DNA from: a virus
Virus record (IMG/VR): IMGVR_UViG_3300030090_003432
Location: 1 to 31,808 of that record
Length of the DNA: 31,808 nucleotides
Direction: 5' to 3' (one strand)
Shown here: positions 9,325-16,225 of the stretch, piece by piece
How the letters are laid out: each line of letters begins with the position of its first letter
Numbering within the stretch: position 1 is the first letter of the stretch
The notes under the pieces: model-generated
Seen by the model: only the letters and a program-made list of their open reading frames with translations
The model's database searches: none
Told to the model about the DNA's origin: nothing
Position numbers and translations under genes: made by a program

Positions 9325-9949
9325 ACGACTTAGAGCGTTAGTCCGAGAACTCATCAAAAAAGAATTAGAGGAAGTTTCTGTAACAGGAGCTATTGATGGT
9401 GGTGAAGGTCCTCCTAAAACTCCTTACGCATTCCAATCTAAACCTAAAAAGAAAAAAGATAAAGAAAAAGAAAAGAAAATAGCTAACGCAGCAGGATACT
9501 CAAAAGTATCTGAAGCTAGATTTGCTTTAGATATAAAAGATGAAGGTGGTGTGAAATTGACAATCATAGTTGACGCAGGTTCAGCAGGAGCGGCTAAAAT
9601 GAAAGTAGCTAGAAAACTCAAAGGTGGTGCTAAAAGTATATCCAATGTAAGGAGAGTTCAACCTGGTAAGGCTAAACAAGTTGATAAGAAACTTGAAAAT
9701 GTTAATGAGGGAAAGTATCACGATTATAGAAATGATGAATCTTTATCACCAAAACAAAAAATTGGATATTCAATGAGAGAAGTCAGAGATAAATTAAATG
9801 AATTAGACAGACTTGTCAAAATGAATGTCAGACTGAAGAATGAAGTAGGTGTTGATTCTACATCTTATTGGAAAAGAACACATTCAGCAATGAAAAAAAT
9901 TAGTGAAAGATTAGTAAAACTAGCTAATAAAGTTGGTCAACTTTACTAA
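9308..9949 (+). CDS. Basic protein with candidate capsid-targeting N-terminus
   Basis: I chose the ATG at 9308 because AAGGAG ends seven bases before it. An earlier ATG at 9284 lies inside the previous gene and lacks such a site. The product has 214 residues. The N-terminal helix of about 22 residues ends in ELEE followed by VSVTG, fitting a (L/I)xE prohead-protease site. Then come a Gly/Pro/Lys-rich linker (near 35-65), a likely small alpha/beta domain (FALDIKDEGGVKLTIIVDAG onwards) and a C-terminal helical region. It could be an internal head protein. No named family is recognised. Confidence 0.78.
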   Translation: MSTQIERLRALVRELIKKELEEVSVTGAIDGGEGPPKTPYAFQSKPKKKKDKEKEKKIANAAGYSKVSEARFALDIKDEGGVKLTIIVDAGSAGAAKMKVARKLKGGAKSISNVRRVQPGKAKQVDKKLENVNEGKYHDYRNDESLSPKQKIGYSMREVRDKLNELDRLVKMNVRLKNEVGVDSTSYWKRTHSAMKKISERLVKLANKVGQLY

Positions 9950-9969
9950 AAAATAAAACGGAGTTTATA

Positions 9970-10584
9970 GTGAAACAATTAATCGTAGATTATTTACCCT
10001 TTGAAATTAAACCTGAACAAATATCAGAATCCATTAGTGAAAATAATGGTAAATTGGTTGTTAGAGGAGTTCTACAAAGAGCTGAAGCTGAAAATCAAAA
10101 TGGTAGAATTTACCCTAAAGAGATTCTACATAGAGAAGCTAAAAAATATACAAAAGAATTTATTAAAGAACGTAGAGCTATGGGTGAGTTAGACCATCCC
10201 GATAGTTCAGTCGTGAATTTACAGAATGTATCTCACAACATTAAAGAAATGCATTGGGAAGGTGATAATCTATTAGGTACCGTTGAAGTGTTAAGTACAC
10301 CAAGTGGTAATATATTAAAAGAATTATTCAAGTCTGGTATCAAACTTGGTATCTCTTCTCGTGGTATGGGTTCAGTTGAAACCGTCAATGAGGATGACCG
10401 TCAAGTTACACAAGTACAACCTGACTTTGAACTTATAGCATTTGACTTTGTATCTAACCCATCTACTCACGGAGCCTTTATGTATCCAATGAATGAGTCG
10501 GTAGATAAAGATTTACCAGCAGGTAGAACTTGCGGAGAATATTGTAAAGTAGAAGCTATCATCAATGATATAATGAGAGGATAA
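9970..10584 (+). CDS. 21: Prohead maturation protease (gp21-like)
   Basis: This 204-residue protein starts at GTG, six bases after CGGAG. It matches the T4 gp21 prohead protease family (T4 gp21 is 212 residues). Early it has GRIYPKEIL. His76 lies in MGELDHPDS, the conserved catalytic-His context, and the nucleophile is Ser129 or Ser130 in LGISSRGMGS. LIAFDFVSNPST follows, as usual in this serine protease fold. It would act inside the prohead, cutting core and capsid proteins after (L/I)xE. An ISES site at 18-21 could be autoproteolytic. The C-terminal tail has CGEYC. Confidence 0.93.
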   Translation: MKQLIVDYLPFEIKPEQISESISENNGKLVVRGVLQRAEAENQNGRIYPKEILHREAKKYTKEFIKERRAMGELDHPDSSVVNLQNVSHNIKEMHWEGDNLLGTVEVLSTPSGNILKELFKSGIKLGISSRGMGSVETVNEDDRQVTQVQPDFELIAFDFVSNPSTHGAFMYPMNESVDKDLPAGRTCGEYCKVEAIINDIMRG

Positions 10585-10586
10585 AG

Positions 10587-11072
10587 ATGAAAATTTTAGA
10601 ATCATACAAAAAAATAGCAAAAAGTATGTTGACAGAACATGCTTGGGATAGAAAGTTCGGTGAACCTCTCCCAACATTAGCTGACGTAATGAATGAAGCT
10701 TCACAAGATGATGACGATTACGTACATATTGGTTACGGTAAATATAAAGAAAAAAATATGGTCGATGACCCACAAGCTCCAACCTATTCAAAAAATCCGG
10801 CAGGAGCATTTGTACTAGATAAAGAAGATGATAAAAAAGATTCAAAAGACGGTGATGATAAAGAAGCTCCTAAGGGAGCAGGTTTAGATTCTGATGATTT
10901 CGAAAGAGACTTCGAAGATGATGAGGACGCTAAGGCAGCTGCTTTCGCTGATATGGAAGATGAATTTGGTGATGATGATATGGACGAAGGTCACGGTAAA
11001 ATTATTACAATAAATGGAAAAAAATATAAACAAATCGAAAAGAAACCTATAGATGCATCTCACTGCTCTTAA
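10587..11072 (+). CDS. Acidic core-type protein with candidate capsid-targeting N-terminus
   Basis: This 161-residue protein starts two bases after the protease stop. Residues 1-17, MKILESYKKIAKSMLTE, form a short amphipathic helix ending in LTE, a candidate gp21 cut site. The middle (about 70-135) is highly acidic and Asp-rich, like head scaffold proteins. The C-terminus has HGKIITINGKKYKQ, which resembles HEGVIEIDGVKYAP in the scaffold protein at 14987, suggesting a shared small motif. A role as a minor core or internal protein is inferred from position, acidity and that motif. Confidence 0.75.
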   Translation: MKILESYKKIAKSMLTEHAWDRKFGEPLPTLADVMNEASQDDDDYVHIGYGKYKEKNMVDDPQAPTYSKNPAGAFVLDKEDDKKDSKDGDDKEAPKGAGLDSDDFERDFEDDEDAKAAAFADMEDEFGDDDMDEGHGKIITINGKKYKQIEKKPIDASHCS

Positions 11073-11090
11073 TAGGTCAGGAGTAATATT

Positions 11091-11425
11091 ATGAGTCAAC
11101 CCACACAAAAAATGGACAAATACAATAGGTCTGTCCAACATCAATGATTCCATCACGCAACTTGGGGGTCTCCTAAGTATAAGAATGAAGGAATAGGTGA
11201 AGTAACTTGGCATTCTCTAACAGAAGATGGGAAAGTCGAAGTTTGTAATATTAAATTTGGTGATAAACACTACAAAAATGTAAGTGTTGAACATCTTAAT
11301 CCAGTTAAAATACAAGAACATTCTCACAAAAGAAGTGGTAATGAACTTGATGATAAGAAAAAGAAAAAGAAGAAAAATGAAACGATTGATTTTAAAGACA
11401 CTTATAAAAGAATCGGTGGAAAATG
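11091..11425 (+). pseudogene. Intact-looking ORF interrupted by one in-frame TGA
   Basis: An ATG at 11091, seven bases after AGGAG, reads 18 codons (MSQPTQKMDKYNRSVQHQ) to a TGA at 11145-11147. The same frame then stays open for 92 codons (FHHATWGSPKYKN and on) to a second TGA at 11423-11425 that overlaps the next gene's ATG. No ATG, GTG or TTG occurs in frame after the first TGA, so the 3' part has no obvious start. Its composition (mixed alpha/beta residues, then a Lys-rich run near the C-terminus) looks coding. TGG to TGA would be a single-base change restoring a Trp. Candidates are a recent nonsense mutation, programmed readthrough or a sequencing error. Function is unknown. Confidence 0.7.
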
Positions 11426-11734
11426 AGTAAAAACTATACTGGCATGATGAATAAATGGAAAGATTGGAGACTAGACAAAGATACATCTCTAAAAATTTCA
11501 GAAGATAAAATCAAAACGGGATTTGCTGGATATGACAATTACTTTAAAACTATCGAAGGACATATGGTAAGTGTGGGTCGTAGTCTAAAGACTTTAATTA
11601 AAGATTTAGCTCAAGATACAAAAGATGGTGATGCTGATTACAAAAAACAAGTAAAAGAATTACAATCGTTCTATAAAAAATATGTGATTGAGATGGATGT
11701 AAAATTTAAGCAGTTTAAAAGGAAAAACACGTGA
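11423..11734 (+). CDS. Small helical protein of unknown function
   Basis: This 103-residue protein overlaps the stop of the interrupted ORF by ATGA and lacks a strong ribosome-binding site of its own, so it probably depends on translation of the upstream frame. It is Lys/Asp-rich, with aromatic residues near the N-terminus (MMNKWKDWRLDKD) and likely helices throughout. It contains no cysteine. No clear capsid-targeting N-terminus is seen. It lies in the core-gene interval and ends in a GTGA overlap with the next gene. Confidence 0.72.
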   Translation: MSKNYTGMMNKWKDWRLDKDTSLKISEDKIKTGFAGYDNYFKTIEGHMVSVGRSLKTLIKDLAQDTKDGDADYKKQVKELQSFYKKYVIEMDVKFKQFKRKNT

Positions 11735-12186
11735 TTAAACTTCAAGAATTAATCGAAGAAAATTGTCATTGTGGGGACTCTTGTTGTGAATCAAAAGAAC
11801 CTATGAATGAAAGTGTCGATGATTTAAAGAAAATTGTAGGTGAATTAGAGAAAGCATCTAAACTTCACGCCGGTCAATCGAAAGCATTAGCTAAAGCTTC
11901 TAAAATGCATGCAGGACAAGCTAAAAGAATACAATCACATCTTAGTGATATGGATGAATCTATTGTAGAGGGCCCTGACGACAGAAGATTTACAAAAGTA
12001 CAATTAGGTATGTTAATCAGACAAGAGGCAGAGTTCAGAAAAAGAATGCAAAAAATTGAACAAGGATTCTTGAGAGACCCTAACGAAGCTAATAAGAAAT
12101 TATCAAAGGCTATTCAGAAGTCTTATAAAGATAATGTAACTAAGTTTATGAGAGACGTTGTGGGTTACATTAAGAAAATGAAATAA
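11731..12186 (+). CDS. Candidate internal head protein with Cys cluster and HAGQ repeat
   Basis: This 151-residue protein starts at a GTG that overlaps the previous stop (GTGA). Residues 1-10, MIKLQELIEE, are close in form to the capsid-targeting sequence of T4 internal proteins and end in a (L/I)xE site. A CHCGDSCC cluster (Cys12, 14, 18, 19) follows immediately and could bind metal. Two copies of a KAS-LHAGQ/KAS-MHAGQ helical repeat lie at about 41-50 and 55-64. IVEG at 78-81 is a second possible cut site. The C-terminal half is basic and helical. The stop codon and next start share one base (TAATG). Confidence 0.75.
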   Translation: MIKLQELIEENCHCGDSCCESKEPMNESVDDLKKIVGELEKASKLHAGQSKALAKASKMHAGQAKRIQSHLSDMDESIVEGPDDRRFTKVQLGMLIRQEAEFRKRMQKIEQGFLRDPNEANKKLSKAIQKSYKDNVTKFMRDVVGYIKKMK

Positions 12187-13205
12187 TGCCTTCTGTATCT
12201 AAAGCTCAACAAAAGTTTATGGGTATTGTTCACGCATACAAAAAAGGTGATATACCTGCTAGTAAAGTGAGTAAAGCAGTTAAAGATGCTGCTAAATCAA
12301 TGAAAAAAAAGTCAACTAAAAAAATGGCTTCTACAAAACATAAAGGTCTACCTAATAAGGTGAGAAGTGAAAATATGAATGAAGACGGACATACAGACGT
12401 AGCTTCTATTGTTAGAAAGTTAAAAACTTCTGCAGAAGATATACGTGATATTTTCAACAAAATAAATTCAATGAGTGATGAAGATTCATTACCTTCTTGG
12501 TGGACTGATAAGATTACACTATCTGCTAACTATTTAAATAAAGCTCGTGATTTTATTCTAAATCCTACTGAAGGTGTCGATGAGGGTTTTGGAGGTGAGC
12601 TGACTGGTGAGGATAAAAAGAAATTCGAAAAAGCAAGAAAAGAAAATGCAGAACAACTTGGTTACAAATTGACAGGTACTTCAGATATAAAAGAATCCGT
12701 AAATGAAAGATATACACTTTACACAACTAATAAAATAGGTGACAAAGTAAAAAAAATTAAAAGTTATAGTTCAAGACAAGCCGCTGCAGTAGCGATGGGT
12801 AGACTTGTTAAAAACTTAGAAACAGATTATTTTCCTAAAAACGTTGATGGTTTGATGTATGTAAAAGAAGCATTTTCTTTAGGAGCTGATATGATACTAG
12901 GAGGTATAGCTTCCGTTGTTAAAAAAGCAGGTATGAGACCCAAGTCAGCTAAAATGATGGGTGGAGGATTCAAAGTCAGTAAAAGAGATAAAGTTGGATT
13001 TAAAATAGATGTTGAGATTCGTGGTCTTGATAAAAAGAAAACATTCCCACTACAATTTGAAACTGAAAGAGGTATGTTATACGTAGTTATCAAGAACAAA
13101 CCAATCAAATTAGGTAAATACACAATGGTTACACAAGCAGCTCAAAACTTGAAAAAAGTTGGAGCAGCTTTGATTGGTGATAAAAATGTTAAAAGGATAG
13201 CATAG
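12186..13205 (+). CDS. DUF3008-like N-terminus fused to a larger core-region protein
   Basis: This 339-residue protein starts in a TAATG overlap. Residues 1-58 (MPSVSKAQQKFMGIVHAYKK, then ASTKHKGLP) match the DUF3008 family as I recall it: small basic proteins found in phages and bacteria with no known function. Residues 60-135 are helical. IKESV near 169 fits a prohead-protease site. Residues 175-339 form a separate, probably alpha/beta region (RYTLYTTNKIGDKVKK, then GFKIDVEIRGLDKKKTF). Proteolysis could separate the DUF3008 part from the rest. The stop overlaps the GTG of the next gene by one base. Confidence 0.78.
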   Translation: MPSVSKAQQKFMGIVHAYKKGDIPASKVSKAVKDAAKSMKKKSTKKMASTKHKGLPNKVRSENMNEDGHTDVASIVRKLKTSAEDIRDIFNKINSMSDEDSLPSWWTDKITLSANYLNKARDFILNPTEGVDEGFGGELTGEDKKKFEKARKENAEQLGYKLTGTSDIKESVNERYTLYTTNKIGDKVKKIKSYSSRQAAAVAMGRLVKNLETDYFPKNVDGLMYVKEAFSLGADMILGGIASVVKKAGMRPKSAKMMGGGFKVSKRDKVGFKIDVEIRGLDKKKTFPLQFETERGMLYVVIKNKPIKLGKYTMVTQAAQNLKKVGAALIGDKNVKRIA

Positions 13206-13576
13206 TGAAGTTAGCTGTACTAGAAAATTTAATAAGAGAAGCCTTTGATAATGGATTTTTTGAAGAGGTTACCGAGGATATAATTAATGATGATAAAGAA
13301 TTTAATCATTTATTAAAAGCCTTTGTATCTGAACTACGTAAAAAAAGAGTTGTAAGAGGTAAAAAGTTATATAAAAAAACCGTTTGTCCTACAAATAAAA
13401 GATATGTCCCTGCTTTGAAAAAATGTGTTGTGAAGACAGCTGGTGAAAAGATGAGAAAAAGAAGAGCTATGCGTAGAGCGGCTATCAAAAAAAGAGGACA
13501 AATGGCTAAAATTATCAGAAAACGTAGAAAATCTATGAAGAAAAGAAAAGCTTTCGGATTGAGGCGAGGAAGATGA
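13205..13576 (+). CDS. Very basic small protein with candidate capsid-targeting N-terminus
   Basis: This 123-residue protein starts at GTG in a TAGTG overlap. Residues 1-12, MKLAVLENLIRE, end in a (L/I)xE site before Ala13. The middle is acidic. Two cysteines in CPTNKRYVPALKKC may bind metal or form a small loop. From about residue 77 on it is almost wholly Lys/Arg (for example RRAMRRAAIKKRGQ), which suggests contact with DNA. Cutting at residue 12 would release a histone-like peptide inside the head. This role is inferred from composition and context. It overlaps the next gene by ATGA. Confidence 0.78.
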   Translation: MKLAVLENLIREAFDNGFFEEVTEDIINDDKEFNHLLKAFVSELRKKRVVRGKKLYKKTVCPTNKRYVPALKKCVVKTAGEKMRKRRAMRRAAIKKRGQMAKIIRKRRKSMKKRKAFGLRRGR

Positions 13577-13914
13577 GTAAAGATTCAACATATAAAAACT
13601 TAATGAAGGAACTCAATGAAGCTCCTATCACCTCTCCTTCACAAATGGGTTTCAGTACACCTGAGGCTAAGCAACAAGTTGAACAAGATATTATAAAGAT
13701 GGGAAAGATTTTAGGTAAGGCATCACAACAAGTTGTTAAAACAATGATGGACGGAGTCAAAAGTAAAAAGTATGATGCTTTTGATTTACAAAGAGCAATA
13801 ATGTCAGGTCCTGTCAAAGATACTGGCACAGGTCAACGAGACTTAATGAGAGGACTTTGGAACCGCGTAAGAAGTGGATTCAGAAGATATTCTAAAAGAG
13901 GAAAACTGAGATAA
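13573..13914 (+). CDS. Small protein with candidate capsid-targeting N-terminus
   Basis: This 113-residue protein starts in an ATGA overlap. Residues 1-16, MSKDSTYKNLMKELNE, form a short helix ending in LNE before Ala17, again a T4-type cut site. A helical centre is followed by a basic C-terminus (GLWNRVRSGFRRYSKRGK) that could bind nucleic acid. It has no cysteine. It is the last gene before a candidate promoter. Function unknown, probably a head-internal protein. Confidence 0.75.
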   Translation: MSKDSTYKNLMKELNEAPITSPSQMGFSTPEAKQQVEQDIIKMGKILGKASQQVVKTMMDGVKSKKYDAFDLQRAIMSGPVKDTGTGQRDLMRGLWNRVRSGFRRYSKRGKLR

Positions 13915-13917
13915 CTT

Positions 13918-13925
13918 ATATTTAT
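13918..13925 (+). promoter_or_regulatory. Candidate late promoter octamer ATATTTAT
   Basis: An exact copy in the 34-base gap before the gene at 13949, in the context CTTATATTTATATATAC, 23 bases ahead of its ATG. Confidence 0.5.
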
Positions 13926-13948
13926 ATATACATTTAATGGAGACCAAA

Positions 13949-14632
13949 ATGTCTAAGAAAATAAAAATGAAAGATTTATTAAAAGAAAATTTTAGTGGTA
14001 CTATGATAGGTGGCCTTGTAACGACTCCGGCATCTAATCAAATTAGTATGTCTAAAATTGTAAAAGAAAAATACGGTGTAGAGGAAGAAGATAGTATTGA
14101 TGTGAAAGGTTTGACCAGTGAGTTAGCCACTTACAATAAACTAGGAGAGTCTATCTTTGGTGAATCAAACATTATGAAGATAGCTGAAAAACTAAGTTGG
14201 ATAGCTAATCAGGCTAAAGGACATACATTAAGTGAAACAGAAGATTGGTTTGACAAGATTACCGTAAACCGTAATATGAAAGAATTGACAGGTCTCTCAA
14301 AACAATTCAGTAAAATAGCTTCTGAAGCTAAAGGTCTTCAACAAAGAATGGGAGCACTATATGAAGATATGGGTAACATTCTTGGTCGTTATTATGATGT
14401 AGGTGAAGGACACGTAGACGGACACGATGTAGATGATGATATGACACCTGAGAAAGAAAAAGAGACAAAGATAGGTGAATACAATATAGATGAAGGTGAA
14501 TACGAGAAGTTCTTTCAAGCAGCTATGAAAAAGTTTGGTATCTCTTCACCAGATGAATTAGAAGATGATAAGAAAAAAGAATTTTTTAATTACGTTGATA
14601 AAAACTATAAAGCTAAAAAAGAGACCGATTAG
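13949..14632 (+). CDS. Core-region protein with candidate capsid-targeting N-terminus
   Basis: I chose the ATG at 13949 because GGAG at 13939-13942 lies six bases before it. The ATG at 13937 would place that site inside the gene. The 227-residue product begins MSKKIKMKDLLKE, ending in a (L/I)xE site before Asn14. Long helices follow (about 50-150), then an acidic His/Asp-rich linker (GEGHVDGHDVDDDM) and a C-terminal module, KKFGISSPDELED onwards, that looks like an independent small helical domain. It probably belongs to the prohead core. Its stop overlaps the AGGAGG of the bS21 gene. Confidence 0.78.
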   Translation: MSKKIKMKDLLKENFSGTMIGGLVTTPASNQISMSKIVKEKYGVEEEDSIDVKGLTSELATYNKLGESIFGESNIMKIAEKLSWIANQAKGHTLSETEDWFDKITVNRNMKELTGLSKQFSKIASEAKGLQQRMGALYEDMGNILGRYYDVGEGHVDGHDVDDDMTPEKEKETKIGEYNIDEGEYEKFFQAAMKKFGISSPDELEDDKKKEFFNYVDKNYKAKKETD

Positions 14633-14640
14633 GAGGTTAT

Positions 14641-14826
14641 TTGATTTACATAAAGGTTCATAAGAACAACGTTGAAAAGGCTATCAGTAAATTAAAAAAA
14701 CAAGTTAAAGAAACTAAATTGATGTTAGAGTTGAGAGAGAATGAGTTTTACACGAAACCATCAGCTCGTAAACGTGAAAAAAGAGCTAAAGCTCGTTTAA
14801 GACAGAAAAAACAATCTTTTAGTTAA
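14641..14826 (+). CDS. rpsU: Ribosomal protein bS21 homologue
   Basis: This 61-residue protein matches bS21. It opens MIYIKVHKNNVEKAI, the usual IKVxxNE-like strand and helix, and then has EFYTKPSARKREKRA, the diagnostic EFYxKPSxxRK signature, followed by a basic helix. Its length is typical of small bS21 proteins. bS21 sits on the 30S platform near the anti-Shine-Dalgarno end of 16S rRNA and aids initiation. The start is TTG, four bases after a perfect AGGAGG, and no ATG is in frame upstream. Other marine phages are known to encode bS21. Here it sits inside the late head module, which suggests a supply of bS21 late in infection. Confidence 0.9.
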   Translation: MIYIKVHKNNVEKAISKLKKQVKETKLMLELRENEFYTKPSARKREKRAKARLRQKKQSFS

Positions 14827-14844
14827 GTTTTTTTTCTATTGTAT

Positions 14845-14852
14845 ATATTTAT
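14845..14852 (+). promoter_or_regulatory. Candidate late promoter octamer ATATTTAT
   Basis: An exact copy in the 160-base gap between bS21 and the scaffold gene, in the longer palindromic context TATATATTTATATATG. It would give the scaffold mRNA a leader of more than 100 bases. Confidence 0.5.
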
Positions 14853-14866
14853 ATATGTACAAAAAA

Positions 14867-14977
14867 ACACTACGGCTATTTTGCCACCTTGTAGTGTACT
14901 CATAAATGTTAATCACATTATAGTTCCCAATAACTATATTAATTCCAAACCGATGATTATTAATTAATCATTAGGAG
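14867..14977 (+). promoter_or_regulatory. Structured leader of the scaffold gene: two hairpins before the ribosome-binding site
   Basis: ACACTAC (14867-14873) can pair with GTAGTGT (14891-14897), enclosing a small GGC/GCC hairpin (14874-14885). No T-run follows, so it is not a simple terminator. A second hairpin pairs ATGATTA (14953-14959) with TAATCAT (14965-14971) and ends one base before AGGAG (14973-14977) of the gene at 14987. Both pairings are seen directly. Control of translation or mRNA stability is inferred. Confidence 0.4.
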
Positions 14978-14986
14978 AAAAAAGTA

Positions 14987-16198
14987 ATGGATGACTTATT
15001 AAAAGAAGCCATTGCAGATGCAAAAGCAGTTCGTGAAACCGCTCTTGAAAACGCTAAAATCGCTTTAGAAGAAGCTTTTACTCCTCGCCTACAATCTATG
15101 CTTTCTAAAAAAATTCAATCAGAGATTGAAGTTGAAGAAGGTGAACACGAAGACGATGAAGAAGAAGCAGAGGAAGGATACCATGAAGATGATATGGACC
15201 CAACCGATGATGAACCAGCAGACGAAGGTATGCATGGTGATGAAGACGATGAGGATAAAGAGGAAGGCGCTCACGAAGGCGTAATCGAAATCGATGGTGT
15301 CAAATATGCTCCTGTAGTATCTGAAGAAGATGATGAAGACGAAGAAGATGCTGAAGAAGGAATGCATGAAGACGAAGTAGTCGAAGGTGAAGATGAAGAT
15401 GAAGATGATATGGATGAAGAACTTGACCTAGAAGCTGTACTTCGTGAATTAGAAGAAGACACGGTTGATGAAGTAGAGGAGCCAGTCGAAGAAGGTGAAG
15501 ACAAAGAAGATGATGAAAAGAAAGATGAAGCTGTTGAAGTAGTAGACGAAGACGTTGAAGAAGTTGACGAGGACGTTGAAGAAGTTGATGAAGAAGTAGA
15601 TGCCACAACAGGTATCGGTTCTTCAGATAACAAAAAAGGAACAGCTGACAAATCTTCAGGTATCGGAACACCAGATAAAGCTAAACATACTGAGTCTGTT
15701 GAAGATTCAAAAGATGTTGTTGCTGAAGGTGAAGAAGAAGTTGAAGAGGAAATCGACCTTGATGAAATCATCGCAGCTCTTTCTGAAGAAGAAAAAGATG
15801 ATGAAAAGAAAGATGAAGCTGCTGAGTTGAAATCTGAACTTGACGAGCATCGCAATGTCGTTAAATATCTAAGGTCCAAATTGAATGAAGTTAATTTGTT
15901 AAATGCAAAGCTTTTATTCACAAACAAACTTTTCCGTTCATTTGGTTTAACAAATGACCAGAAAATGAAAGTTGTGGAGAACTTTGATAGAGCACATAAC
16001 TTACGTGAAGTTAAATTAGTTTACTCTACTTTAGCTGAATCATTTGGAACAAAAACAAATAAAACCGAAATCAAAGAATCAAAAGGTTCAGCTTCAAAAG
16101 CTGTAGCTTCAACAAAATCCGAAAAGCAAGAACAAGAAGTGATTGCTGAAGGTTCAGAGTTGAGAGACAGATTTAAGAAGTTGGCTGGTATTCTTTAA
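14987..16198 (+). CDS. 22: Prohead core scaffold protein (gp22-like, acidic)
   Basis: This 403-residue protein directly precedes the major capsid gene, as gene 22 does in T4. The N-terminus MDDLLKE ends in a (L/I)xE site. Residues 45-270 are extremely acidic and repetitive: five EGxH units (51-54, 64-67, 80-83, 94-97, 125-128), tandem EDVEEVD units near 188-205, two KKDEA units, and paired helices LDLEAVLRELEE and IDLDEIIAALSEE. The C-terminal 120 residues are a coiled-coil-like conserved part (LRSKLNEVNLLNAKLLF onwards), ending VIAEGSELRDRFKKLAGIL with another cut site after IAE. It would form the removable core of the prohead. Assignment rests on position, composition and C-terminal form. 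Confidence 0.85.
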   Translation: MDDLLKEAIADAKAVRETALENAKIALEEAFTPRLQSMLSKKIQSEIEVEEGEHEDDEEEAEEGYHEDDMDPTDDEPADEGMHGDEDDEDKEEGAHEGVIEIDGVKYAPVVSEEDDEDEEDAEEGMHEDEVVEGEDEDEDDMDEELDLEAVLRELEEDTVDEVEEPVEEGEDKEDDEKKDEAVEVVDEDVEEVDEDVEEVDEEVDATTGIGSSDNKKGTADKSSGIGTPDKAKHTESVEDSKDVVAEGEEEVEEEIDLDEIIAALSEEEKDDEKKDEAAELKSELDEHRNVVKYLRSKLNEVNLLNAKLLFTNKLFRSFGLTNDQKMKVVENFDRAHNLREVKLVYSTLAESFGTKTNKTEIKESKGSASKAVASTKSEKQEQEVIAEGSELRDRFKKLAGIL

Positions 16199-16225
16199 TA
16201 AAATATATTTTTTGGAGAAAATATA

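Noticed and set aside
10001-10192. A 63-residue + strand ORF inside the protease gene
   Set aside because: It lies in another frame of a well-supported gp21-like gene and has no start signal.
11091-11425. Reassignment of TGA to Trp in this phage
   Set aside because: TGA ends several genes in tight ATGA or GTGA overlaps, and long genes contain TGG but no internal TGA.
14797-14850. Terminator after bS21, because of a run of eight T
   Set aside because: No stem directly precedes the T-run. The nearest small GAGC/GCTC hairpin is inside the gene, more than 20 bases away.
15119-15927. Overlapping minus-strand ORFs, including a Ser-rich one of 218 residues
   Set aside because: They are the antisense of the acidic GAA/GAT-rich scaffold gene. 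Reversed Glu/Asp codons give Ser/Phe runs, and they have no ribosome-binding site or domain.
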